Made by a program: the position numbers and the translations under genes
Shown here: positions 1 through 6,214 of the stretch, piece after piece
Layout: every line of letters begins with the position of its first letter
Position numbering within the stretch: the stretch's first letter is position 1
The notes under the pieces: model-generated
What the model saw: the letters and a program-made list of their open reading frames with translations, nothing else
The model's database searches: none
Told to the model about the DNA's origin: nothing
NCBI GenBank assembly: GCA_964352225.1
Contig: CAYGRM010000270.1
Span: 1-9,341, forward strand
Source: CAJQQY01 sp964352225
Lineage (GTDB): Bacteria > Bacteroidota > Bacteroidia > Chitinophagales > Saprospiraceae
Length of the DNA: 9,341 bases
Reading direction: 5' to 3'

Positions 1-72
1 TTTTGGAAATAACTTAATAATCAATAACTCCATAACTTTTTATAAATGACCAAATAAATCCATTTAGAACCC

Positions 73-110
73 AAAAAAGAAGCTCCAGATTTAAAAAATC
101 TGGAAGTTCT
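73..110 (-). terminator. Intrinsic terminator of the rimK/M14 operon
   Basis: Read on the minus strand, this is a hairpin just after the stop codon of the M14 hydrolase gene. The inner stem is 9 bp (84-92 with 96-104, TCCAGATTT and its complement). Then come a 2x2 internal loop and a 4-bp outer stem (78-81 with 107-110). The plus strand has an A-run at 73-78, so the minus-strand transcript carries a U-run directly after the stem, the right polarity for factor-independent termination of leftward transcription. The remaining bases 1-72 are AT-rich and show no gene. Confidence 0.7.
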
Positions 111-119
111 AATTGGTTT

Positions 120-1085
120 TTATTCTAAAATTTGGCTTTTATACCCAATATGAAAAAGTGCATCGCCTGCACTCACCACCGGTGCATTATTATGCCCAAT
201 GATAAACCCATCATGGTGCGCCGTAACAATATTCTTACTTTCACCGTACGGGTCATTAATAAAACCAAGTGGTTCTCCTTTACTTACTGTTGCACCAGAC
301 TGTTGCGTCCATTGAAATAAGCCAGAGCGATCTGCTCTCACCCAACTTGATTTTTCAAAAAGGATTACTTTACGTTTTGTCGCAGGTGCTTTTTTGATCA
401 TTCCTAAATGTTTCATCACCCGCAGAGTTCCTGCAATTCCATTGTCAATAGAAAATCCATCATAGCGCAAAGACTCTCCTCCTTCAAAAACCAAATGTGG
501 TTTTTTCTGATTGATCATTACCCTCCGAAGGGATTTTTCGATAGCCGGTTTACCAATAATATAAGGTGCAGCGAATGCTTTGGCTAATTCAAAACTCTCA
601 GGGTGCTTGGGGGTATATCGCACTTGTGGAAAATTATATCGAGCATTTCCTCCTGTGTGAAAATCAATTCCACAGTCAACTAAAGGCAAAATATTTTTAG
701 TAAAAGCAGCAGCCACTCTTGATGCTAAGGAACCTTTTGTACTGCCTGGAAAACTACGGTTCACATCTTTTCCATCAGAAGCATCTCGAGAAAAATTAAT
801 AAAACCATACACATTCAATAGTGGAATGGCAATCACACTACCTTTGGTTAGGTTGTTAAACATTTTCTCTTCCACCATTCGACGAACTGTTTCTACTCCA
901 TTAATTTCATCACCATGAACACCTCCCATGACTAACAAAGTAGGGCCAGGATTTTTACTGCGAAAAACATGTATTCTTAATTTAATCACCGTTCCCGATG
1001 GGAGTCGTGCGATGAGGAGTTGGACATTTTCATTTTGTCCGAGTTCAATTTTATTCTTATTTAAAATAAAAGGTTGATTGTTCAT
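120..1085 (-). CDS. M14-family metallohydrolase, succinylglutamate desuccinylase/aspartoacylase-like
   Basis: This 321-aa protein is a predicted zinc-dependent amidohydrolase or carboxypeptidase of the M14 AstE/aspartoacylase group. It carries GGVHGDE at residues 54-60, giving likely zinc ligands His57 and Glu60. DVNRSFPG lies at 107-114 and matches the substrate-binding Asn-Arg region. DFHTGG at 141-146 gives the third ligand, His143. FEGGE near 200-204 probably holds the catalytic glutamate (Glu201). The C-terminal ~80 residues (about 240-315) resemble the beta-rich domain of this family. No signal peptide or membrane segment is seen, so it is probably cytoplasmic. It lies 90 bp downstream of a RimK-type ligase on the same strand and is followed by a terminator, suggesting one operon. 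The substrate cannot be read from the sequence: an acyl-amino acid or a glutamyl peptide is possible. The family is secure; the specific activity is not. Confidence 0.88.
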   Translation of the reverse strand: MNNQPFILNKNKIELGQNENVQLLIARLPSGTVIKLRIHVFRSKNPGPTLLVMGGVHGDEINGVETVRRMVEEKMFNNLTKGSVIAIPLLNVYGFINFSRDASDGKDVNRSFPGSTKGSLASRVAAAFTKNILPLVDCGIDFHTGGNARYNFPQVRYTPKHPESFELAKAFAAPYIIGKPAIEKSLRRVMINQKKPHLVFEGGESLRYDGFSIDNGIAGTLRVMKHLGMIKKAPATKRKVILFEKSSWVRADRSGLFQWTQQSGATVSKGEPLGFINDPYGESKNIVTAHHDGFIIGHNNAPVVSAGDALFHIGYKSQILE

Positions 1086-1135
1086 TAAATTTGGAGTGTA
1101 GATTTTTTTTTAAAATGAAAATTATTATTCAGAAA

Positions 1136-1165
1136 GCCGTGGATCAATTTGAAACCGCGCTACAG
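1136..1165. repeat. REP-like imperfect palindrome between rimK and the M14 gene
   Basis: GCCGTGG (1136-1142) can pair with CCGCGC (1155-1160), allowing one bulged C and a G-T pair. The loop is 12 nt, and TACAG follows. This GC-rich patch stands out in an AT-rich 90-bp gap with no coding potential. The GCTACA at its right edge is also found after the hairpin at 6179-6200, which suggests a dispersed element. In the operon transcript it would form a short weak hairpin between the two genes. Confidence 0.4.
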
Positions 1166-1175
1166 TAAGTTATGT

Positions 1176-2090
1176 TTAATCAAAAAAGCTTTCTTCAGAA
1201 TTTTTAAATTTTTGTGGATCAAGTTCTCTTTCTATTGATTCGATAATTCTGGCTGCAATATTAACACCTGTCGTTTTGGTAATTCCTTCCAGACCAGGAG
1301 AAGGATTTACTTCCAAGATTAAAGGCCCTCGATTGGAAGGGAGCATATCAACTCCTGCAACTTTTAATCCTAAGATTTTAGCTGCGTCGAGAGCCGTTTT
1401 TTCTTCTGCAGCAGTTAATTTGATCGCAATGGCCGTTCCTCCTTGATGAAGATTGGAGCGAAACTCCCCGGGCTGTGCTCGACGTTTCATGGCAGCGACC
1501 ACTTTCCCATCTACGATAAAAGCACGAATATCTGTTCCTTGTGCTTCTGGTATAAACTCTTGTACGAGTACTCTTTCCTTCAAACTATTAAATGCATCAA
1601 TCATCGAAACTGCTGCTCGTTGGGTTTCTGCCAAAGCTACTCCCATTCCATGAGTTCCTGAAAGTATTTTAATTACGACGGGACATCCTCCAACTGCTCG
1701 AACTAGATTTTCTGCACTTCCGGTATAGTCCGAAAAAACTGTTTTGGGCATTCCCAAACCTGCTGTAGATAACAATTGCAAACATCGTAATTTATCTCTA
1801 GAGCGCAAAAGTCCATCAGAACTTGTAGCAGAGTGAACTCCCATCAATTCAAATTGGCGAACAATGGCAGCTCCATAAAAAGTTACGGAAGCTCCAATTC
1901 TAGGAATAATTGCATCAATATTTGTCAAAACTTCATTGCCATAATAAATGACTGGACAATCTTTTTCGATCACAATGTTACATCTCATATGATCCAAAAC
2001 TCGAACATGATGTCCTCGGCTTAAACCCGTACTTAATAATCTTTGTGTGGAATAAAGTCCTGGCCCTCTTGAAAGAATCGCAATATTCAT
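1176..2090 (-). CDS. rimK: RimK-type ATP-grasp alpha-L-glutamate ligase
   Basis: An ATP-grasp enzyme of the RimK family, which adds glutamate to peptide or protein C-termini (ribosomal protein S6 in E. coli). From the start chosen here it has 304 residues; the E. coli protein has about 300. Visible motifs are the N-terminal MNIAILSRG, PRIGAS at 63-68, SRDK at 97-100, the flexible glycine loop KILSGTHGMGV at 141-151, and VQEFI at 176-180. Then come MKRRAQPGEFRSN from 201, GVDML at 246-250 and ILEVNPSPGLEGI at 258-270. The last two supply the metal-binding Asp248, Glu260 and Asn262. An ATG 63 bases further upstream (2153) would add 21 residues. I prefer 2090 because family members begin with this MxIAILSR strand, and a TAnnTTTG element sits within the would-be extension. 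The target here may be S6, another protein or a small peptide. Confidence 0.9.
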   Translation of the reverse strand: MNIAILSRGPGLYSTQRLLSTGLSRGHHVRVLDHMRCNIVIEKDCPVIYYGNEVLTNIDAIIPRIGASVTFYGAAIVRQFELMGVHSATSSDGLLRSRDKLRCLQLLSTAGLGMPKTVFSDYTGSAENLVRAVGGCPVVIKILSGTHGMGVALAETQRAAVSMIDAFNSLKERVLVQEFIPEAQGTDIRAFIVDGKVVAAMKRRAQPGEFRSNLHQGGTAIAIKLTAAEEKTALDAAKILGLKVAGVDMLPSNRGPLILEVNPSPGLEGITKTTGVNIAARIIESIERELDPQKFKNSEESFFD

Positions 2091-2107
2091 CTTATAATTA
2101 TTTCTTG

Positions 2108-2115
2108 CAAAAATA
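2108..2115 (-). promoter_or_regulatory. Candidate -7 element (TATTTTTG) for rimK
   Basis: Read on the minus strand this is TATTTTTG, a full match to the Bacteroidota TAnnTTTG element, 17 bases upstream of the ATG at 2090. I see no convincing TTG-type -33 element at the usual spacing, so the call is tentative. If real, it gives a short leader and excludes the upstream ATG at 2153. Confidence 0.35.
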
Positions 2116-2217
2116 TCGAATGTTTTGGTTTGACGTATCTTCTTAATCAACAATTAGCTAAAATCAAGATAAATATTTATTTCCAGTTATTTGAGATATT
2201 TCTCTATCTTGAGTTTT

Positions 2218-2233
2218 ACTAAAAAATAAACAT
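2218..2233 (+). promoter_or_regulatory. A-rich translation leader shared with the GT2 gene at 5400
   Basis: The 16 bases ACTAAAAAATAAACAT end one base before the ATG of the MFS gene. The same string with one difference (C for T) occurs at 5386-5401, running into the ATG of the glycosyltransferase gene. There is no Shine-Dalgarno sequence. A-rich leaders are known to support initiation in Bacteroidota, whose ribosomes occlude the anti-Shine-Dalgarno sequence. The role of this exact string is inferred. Confidence 0.4.
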
Positions 2234-2234
2234 A

Positions 2235-3569
2235 ATGAGCGACACAACTGATATTCTCGATGAGTCTTTAGATGATCACAAAAAAGAAGTATTGAATATT
2301 CCGTTGGATGATAAGAAAATCATCAATGGATGGGCAATGTTTGATTGGGCAAATTCTTCTTATGCATTAGTCATTACAGCTGCTATATTCCCTGCTTATT
2401 TTAGTTCAGTTGCTCCGGAAGAAATACCTTTTTTTGGTACGACTATTAAAAATTCTACTTTATTCTCCTACTCTATCTCCTTAGGATATTTATTAATAGC
2501 CTCCGTATTACCATTGCTAACGGGGATTGCAGATTACGCTGGTCGTAAAATGTATTTCATGAAGCGGTTTACATTTATTGGGTCATTGGCTTGTCTTTCT
2601 TTATTTCTATTTGTTGGACACTCCACTTTGTGGATAGGAGTTACTGGTTATATTGTAGCGCTAATTGGATTTGCAGGTGGGCAAGTTTTTTATAATTCTT
2701 ACTTGCCTTTGATTGCTTCTGAGAAAAATTTAGATAGCGTAAGTGCCAAGGGATTTTCTTATGGATATGTTGGTAGTGTGATTTTATTAGTGGTTAATTT
2801 AGCCGTAATTACCTTTCATGCAGAGCTAGGTCTAGAGTTACAAATGGCTACTCGATTAGCATTTTTATCCGTAGGTTTTTGGTGGTTAGGTTTTGCTCAA
2901 ATATCTTTTGCTCGATTACCTAAAGACAATCCTCGTCCCGTCACTCAAGGAATTATCAAAAAAGGATATCAAGAAATACGATTGGTTTGGAATCAACTTC
3001 AACACCTTCCCAACACTAAAAGATTTTTAGCTGCTTACTTTTTCTATATCTCTGGAGTCTTGACCGTAATGATGTTGGCAACCATGTTTGCGAAAGCAGA
3101 GTTGAATATGGAAACTAATAAATTGATTATGACGGTGTTGATTATTCAACTTGTAGCCATTGCAGGTGCATATCTTTTCGCAAAATTATCCAGTTGGAAA
3201 GGGAATAAATTTTCAATTCTCACCATGTTATTTATTTGGATTGGAATCTGTTTAGCAGCTTATGCGACGACGGAGGAAAATCAATTTTTCATTTTAGCTG
3301 GAGTAGTTGGATTGGTGATGGGAGGAATTCAATCACTTTCAAGATCGACTTATTCAAAGTTAATTCCTGAAAACACGCTTGATACTGCTTCGTTTTTTAG
3401 CTTTTTTGATGTATTGGAAAAAATAGGAATTGTTTTCGGAACTTTTCTTTTTGGATATATCGGAGAGATGTTTGGCTTGCGATATAGTGTTTTATTTTTG
3501 ATTATTTACTTCGTGATTGGAATTGGGATATTGTTGACGGTGGAGGTGAAGACGCCGAAAGCGGTGTGA
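2235..3569 (+). CDS. MFS transporter, UMF1/Atg22-like family
   Basis: A 444-aa polytopic inner-membrane permease of the UMF1 group, which is related to the yeast vacuolar effluxer Atg22. A charged cytoplasmic N-terminus of about 30 residues precedes the family hallmark NGWAMFDWANSSYA (31-44). An MFS motif-A-like loop GIADYAGRK is at 97-105. FYNSYLPLIA at 152-161 and the second-half motif GGIQSLSRSTYSKLIPEN at 363-380 are also typical. About 11-12 hydrophobic segments are visible, with a central charged loop around 228-262, as in two-half MFS proteins. Length matches the family. It is monocistronic as far as can be seen: its upstream neighbour is divergent and the downstream gene convergent. 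Its substrate is unknown; amino-acid or metabolite efflux is possible by analogy with Atg22. The ATG is supported by the A-rich leader immediately upstream. Confidence 0.9.
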   Translation: MSDTTDILDESLDDHKKEVLNIPLDDKKIINGWAMFDWANSSYALVITAAIFPAYFSSVAPEEIPFFGTTIKNSTLFSYSISLGYLLIASVLPLLTGIADYAGRKMYFMKRFTFIGSLACLSLFLFVGHSTLWIGVTGYIVALIGFAGGQVFYNSYLPLIASEKNLDSVSAKGFSYGYVGSVILLVVNLAVITFHAELGLELQMATRLAFLSVGFWWLGFAQISFARLPKDNPRPVTQGIIKKGYQEIRLVWNQLQHLPNTKRFLAAYFFYISGVLTVMMLATMFAKAELNMETNKLIMTVLIIQLVAIAGAYLFAKLSSWKGNKFSILTMLFIWIGICLAAYATTEENQFFILAGVVGLVMGGIQSLSRSTYSKLIPENTLDTASFFSFFDVLEKIGIVFGTFLFGYIGEMFGLRYSVLFLIIYFVIGIGILLTVEVKTPKAV

Positions 3570-3659
3570 TTTTTTGCCGCTGACTTTTTATGACTTCTAT
3601 GACTTTGCGCTGACTTACATTCTATCTGTGAAGAGTCATAAAAAGTCAGCGGCAAAAAA
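3570..3659. repeat. 26-bp-arm inverted repeat between convergent genes
   Basis: The arms 3570-3595 and 3634-3659 are perfect reverse complements: TTTTTT, then GCCGCTGACTTTTTATGACT and its complement, then AAAAAA. They enclose a 38-base loop. The repeat starts on the first base after the MFS stop codon and ends three bases before the lipoprotein stop codon. On both strands the RNA would have U's before the stem and A's after it, opposite to a standard intrinsic terminator. TGACTT recurs at 3581, 3591, 3600 and 3611, roughly every 10 bases. It may still end transcription as a long hairpin, but it looks more like a REP/MITE-type insertion. GCYGCTGACTTT is shared with the hairpin at 6179-6200. 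Confidence 0.75.
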
Positions 3660-3662
3660 AAA

Positions 3663-5177
3663 TCAATATTGATATTCATAACATCCCACATCAGGAAGTT
3701 CCCCTCCTACTCCTCGATCATTTCCATCTAAATCAAAAGGAATAGAAACTGGATTAATACTATTAGCTTTCATTTCCGCAATCGACAAAGTATCTAAGTA
3801 ATAAATATCATCATTCGGATCTTCAAAAACAGCATCATTATTATCCGCATTTTGGCAAGGATCACAAAAGTCGAAAAAATTCTCAAATCCTTCTTGCTCC
3901 AATAATTCATCTACTCGAACGATACAATCTTCAAAAGAATAATTCATCGGATTAGACAACCCTTCGATGCAAGCATCTCCGTTCACCATCGATATTTCAT
4001 CTCGTCGAGAGCCGAAGATGATCGAGTTTTTAAACTTAGCATTTAACCGATATTCAAAACATGGACTACAGCCCAATGGATCATCTGATCCGCACAACAA
4101 ATTAGTCATGCTCAAAGCCGGCGCATCCACTCCGTAACTCGCTAAAGTACAATAAGTAAAATCATAATCTCCTCCATACAAAAACCGAACAGCATTAGAT
4201 CCATTATTATAAAAAAGGCAATTCGTAGCATCTATGTTCGCATGAATTCCAATCAATCCAGCATTCGAGGTATTATAAATTTTGGAACTTTCAATCGTAA
4301 CATCTACCGACGAGTCTGCATAAATTCCGACAATCGAATTTTTCAATTCCAAATAATTGATATCATGGTTTTTAGTTTTATCAATCAAAAGAACTCCAAA
4401 CCATTGCCCCGAAATATTATCAAATGATTCTTCCAAACGATCACCTTCCATAATTACAGGATTATTTTGTGTTCCGTTTACTGTCAATGTACTTTGATTT
4501 ACAAAAATTAATCTCCCATCATTATAAAATATCCTCATACTGTCAGCATCAAAAGTTGGAACTATTCCACCATGAACATGAATCCTTGCTCCCTCCTCGA
4601 CCACTACTTTGCAATTATCAAAGATTACTGATCCATAAAAAACCCACGGTTTATCATTTGTGATTAAAAATTCTCCACCTCCACAACCTGTTTGCACGAC
4701 ACCTCCTCCATTGAACCGACTTGGATAATAATTAGCATTCTGTCCCCATGACTCTAATAGTAATTCTTGCGTATTTCCATTTATTTCAAAAACTAAATAA
4801 TCCTCAATAACAAATGGACTATTGGAAAGTGGTTGGTCTGGATCAATGGTCACTTCCGCAAAAATATACAAACTATCATTCCCAGCTATCTCAACATCAG
4901 TTGCTACATTTCCAGGGATCCCATCTACATTGATTTTATAAAAATTAGTCGACTCATTTTTGATACTGATTTTACTAATTTTTATATCCTTTTTGCTTCG
5001 ATTATAAACTTTTAGTATTCGAGTAGCTGAACCTAATTCTGTAAATACAGTATCAAATCGCAAAGTATCCACCGAAAATCCTAACATTACATCTGGGCTT
5101 GTATCAAAATTATCAGTCGGTTTGCACGAATAATTTAACATTAAAAGCAAAACAAAAATGGGTAATAAATATTTCAT
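3663..5177 (-). CDS. Secreted beta-helix lipoprotein, cysteine-rich
   Basis: This 504-aa predicted lipoprotein starts with MKYLLPIFVLLLMLNYSC, a short hydrophobic signal ending at Cys18. The residue at -3 is Asn rather than Leu, a loose lipobox of a kind tolerated in Bacteroidota. Residues about 33-145 look like an immunoglobulin-like ASPM/DUF1573-type domain (FDTVFTELGSATRILKVYN). From about 175 to 430 there are repeated short beta-strands and Asn-rich turns (for example VEEGARIHVHGG and ATNCLFYNNGSNAV), typical of a right-handed parallel beta-helix. The end, FDLDGNDRGVGGELPDVGCYEY (from 481), is the usual capping motif of such proteins, which normally reads DIGAYE. Twelve further cysteines are present, ten of them after residue 319, so disulphides are likely. 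No catalytic residues can be assigned. It is probably anchored to the outer membrane; its ligand is unknown. It is a single-gene unit between convergent and divergent neighbours. Confidence 0.82.
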   Translation of the reverse strand: MKYLLPIFVLLLMLNYSCKPTDNFDTSPDVMLGFSVDTLRFDTVFTELGSATRILKVYNRSKKDIKISKISIKNESTNFYKINVDGIPGNVATDVEIAGNDSLYIFAEVTIDPDQPLSNSPFVIEDYLVFEINGNTQELLLESWGQNANYYPSRFNGGGVVQTGCGGGEFLITNDKPWVFYGSVIFDNCKVVVEEGARIHVHGGIVPTFDADSMRIFYNDGRLIFVNQSTLTVNGTQNNPVIMEGDRLEESFDNISGQWFGVLLIDKTKNHDINYLELKNSIVGIYADSSVDVTIESSKIYNTSNAGLIGIHANIDATNCLFYNNGSNAVRFLYGGDYDFTYCTLASYGVDAPALSMTNLLCGSDDPLGCSPCFEYRLNAKFKNSIIFGSRRDEISMVNGDACIEGLSNPMNYSFEDCIVRVDELLEQEGFENFFDFCDPCQNADNNDAVFEDPNDDIYYLDTLSIAEMKANSINPVSIPFDLDGNDRGVGGELPDVGCYEYQY

Positions 5178-5195
5178 ATTTTGAAGTCGTTATTT

Positions 5196-5209
5196 CTTTT
5201 TATAAAAAG
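5196..5209. repeat. Perfect 14-nt palindrome in the lipoprotein leader
   Basis: CTTTTTATAAAAAG is its own reverse complement and lies 19 bases upstream of the lipoprotein ATG (5177). It would be in the 5' untranslated region if the promoter at 5264-5293 is used. It could be an operator-like site or simply a product of AT-richness; no regulator can be named. Confidence 0.25.
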
Positions 5210-5263
5210 GAAAAAAGTTGCATTTATTGCTTTTCCAAACAACTTAATCACTCAATTAATACG

Positions 5264-5293
5264 CAAAAATAACGCTTAAGTTGAATATGCCAA
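5264..5293 (-). promoter_or_regulatory. Candidate Bacteroidota promoter for the lipoprotein gene
   Basis: On the minus strand, TTG (5293-5291), a 19-base spacer and TATTTTTG (5271-5264) match the Bacteroidota -33/-7 arrangement (TTTG or TTG, about 19-21 bases, TAnnTTTG). Transcription would begin around 5257, leaving an untranslated leader of about 80 bases before the ATG at 5177. This is the best two-part promoter match I found in the window. The 222-bp gap between the divergent genes (5178-5399) otherwise contains only AT-rich sequence. Confidence 0.5.
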
Positions 5294-5366
5294 GAGGTGG
5301 ACAATATAGATTTTAAATCGTTGAAGAATGTCCTTTTCACAACATCTCAAATCTAGAGAAAAAGCC

Positions 5367-5374
5367 TACATTTG
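5367..5374 (+). promoter_or_regulatory. Candidate -7 element (TACATTTG) for the glycosyltransferase cluster
   Basis: TACATTTG fits TAnnTTTG exactly and ends 25 bases before the ATG at 5400. No clear TTG-type -33 element occurs 19-21 bases upstream, so the site is supported by the -7 element only. The short leader that follows includes the A-rich string at 5386-5401, shared with the MFS gene. Confidence 0.4.
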
Positions 5375-5385
5375 TGTTTTCTTAT

Positions 5386-5401
5386 ACTAAAAAACAAACA
5401 T
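5386..5401 (+). promoter_or_regulatory. A-rich translation leader shared with the MFS gene at 2235
   Basis: ACTAAAAAACAAACAT runs directly into the GT2 start codon (its last two bases are the A and T of the ATG). It matches 15 of 16 bases at 2218-2233. No Shine-Dalgarno sequence is present. Confidence 0.4.
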
Positions 5402-6095
5402 GCCAAAGCCCATTATCGATGTTATAATTCCAGCTTACAACGAGGAAGAATCCATTGGAAAAGTCATTGCGGATATTCCCAAGGAGTTGGTTCGTGACAT
5501 TTTAGTTTGCAATAATGCCAGTACTGATCATACTAAATCTGTGGCAGCAGCAGGTGGCGCAATCGTTTTAGATCAGCCGCTCAAAGGATATGGTAACGCT
5601 TGTTTGAAAGGAATTGAATATATAAAGAACAGACCTGAAAACGAAAAACCAGACATCGTTGTATTTCTTGATGGAGATTATTCTGATCATCCTGAAGAAA
5701 TGACCAAACTTGTAAATGCGTTGTTAGAAGGTAACGATCTGGTCATTGGTTCAAGAGCTTTGGGTGACATGGAATCAGGAGCAATGATGCCTCAACAAGT
5801 CTTCGGAAATTGGTTGGCGACCAATTTAATTCGTATTTTTTATAATTATCAATTCACAGATTTGGGGCCATTTAGAGCAATTCGATATGACAAGTTAATC
5901 GACATTGACATGCAAGATCGAGACTTTGGTTGGACAGTTGAGATGCAAGTTAAAGCTGCTAAACATAAATTAAAATGTACCGAAATTCCAGTTACTTATC
6001 GACGTAGAATTGGTGTTTCAAAAGTTTCTGGAACGATCAAAGGGACGATTCTTGCTGGGCATAAAATCCTTTGGACGATTTTTAAATTACTGTAG
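5400..6095 (+). CDS. Soluble GT2 glycosyltransferase, dolichyl-phosphate mannose synthase-like
   Basis: This 231-aa GT-A fold enzyme of family GT2 is closest in layout to DPM1-type polyprenyl-phosphate sugar synthases. DVIIPAYNEEESIGKV at 7-22 is the nucleotide-sugar binding start. NNASTDHT at 38-45 follows. The metal-binding DXD is FLDGDYSDHPEEM at 89-101 (DGD 91-93). GSRALG lies at 117-122, DLGPFRAIR at 154-162, the acceptor region DFGWTVEMQVKA at 175-186, and RRRIGVSKVSGT at 201-212. It has no clear transmembrane helix, like the short DPM1 type, so it probably works at the inner face of the cytoplasmic membrane. It heads a same-strand run of three glycosyltransferase genes. A partner GT-C enzyme two genes downstream could use its lipid-linked product (inference). 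Which sugar it transfers is unknown. Confidence 0.88.
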   Translation: MPKPIIDVIIPAYNEEESIGKVIADIPKELVRDILVCNNASTDHTKSVAAAGGAIVLDQPLKGYGNACLKGIEYIKNRPENEKPDIVVFLDGDYSDHPEEMTKLVNALLEGNDLVIGSRALGDMESGAMMPQQVFGNWLATNLIRIFYNYQFTDLGPFRAIRYDKLIDIDMQDRDFGWTVEMQVKAAKHKLKCTEIPVTYRRRIGVSKVSGTIKGTILAGHKILWTIFKLL

Positions 6096-6096
6096 C

Positions 6097-6164
6097 AACT
6101 GAATTTTTTTAATCCGCATTGAAGTTGACTGTAAAAAAATCCAGTTACCGGTTTTATTTTTTTT
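6097..6164 (+). terminator. Possible intrinsic terminator after the DPM-like gene
   Basis: AACTGAATTTTTTT (6097-6110) pairs with AAAAAAATCCAGTT (6133-6146) over 14 positions with one A-C mismatch and a 22-base loop, starting one base after the stop codon. A U-rich run follows at 6151-6164, four bases after the stem. The stem is mostly A-U, so it is probably weak and may allow read-through into the next gene. If effective, it would separate the DPM-like gene from the two downstream genes. Confidence 0.35.
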
Positions 6165-6178
6165 AGAAAAAAAATAAT

Positions 6179-6200
6179 GCTGCCGACTAAAGTCAGCAGC
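6179..6200. repeat. REP-like palindromic hairpin upstream of the CESA-like gene
   Basis: GCTGCCGACT (6179-6188) and AGTCAGCAGC (6191-6200) are inverted repeats with one mismatch, forming a compact GC-rich hairpin followed by TACAAAATAAC. It ends 14 bases before the ATG at 6215. Its reverse strand, GCTGCTGACTTT, matches 11 of 12 bases of the arm at 3576-3587. The GCTACA edge is shared with the element at 1136-1165. This suggests a dispersed palindromic repeat family. A hairpin this near the start codon could also affect translation. Confidence 0.6.
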
Positions 6201-6214
6201 TACAAAATAACAAT

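Noticed and set aside
1086..1175. Remnant of a third gene (such as a RimB-like zinc protease) between rimK and the M14 gene
   Set aside because: The 90-bp gap has in-frame stops and no motif of that family. It is better explained as a leader plus a REP-like palindrome.
1443..1661. Overlapping plus-strand open frames (1443-1661 and 1453-1653) opposite rimK
   Set aside because: They are antisense to conserved RimK motifs and mutually overlapping in two frames, with no family resemblance. They are shadows of the real gene.
3570..3659. Standard bidirectional rho-independent terminator
   Set aside because: The location is right, but U's precede and A's follow the stem on both strands, the reverse of the needed polarity. 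I kept it as an inverted repeat with possible barrier function.
3506..3691. 61-codon minus-strand open frame spanning the inverted repeat
   Set aside because: It runs from the lipoprotein 3' end through the repeat into the MFS 3' end in another frame. Its composition follows the repeat and it resembles no protein I know.
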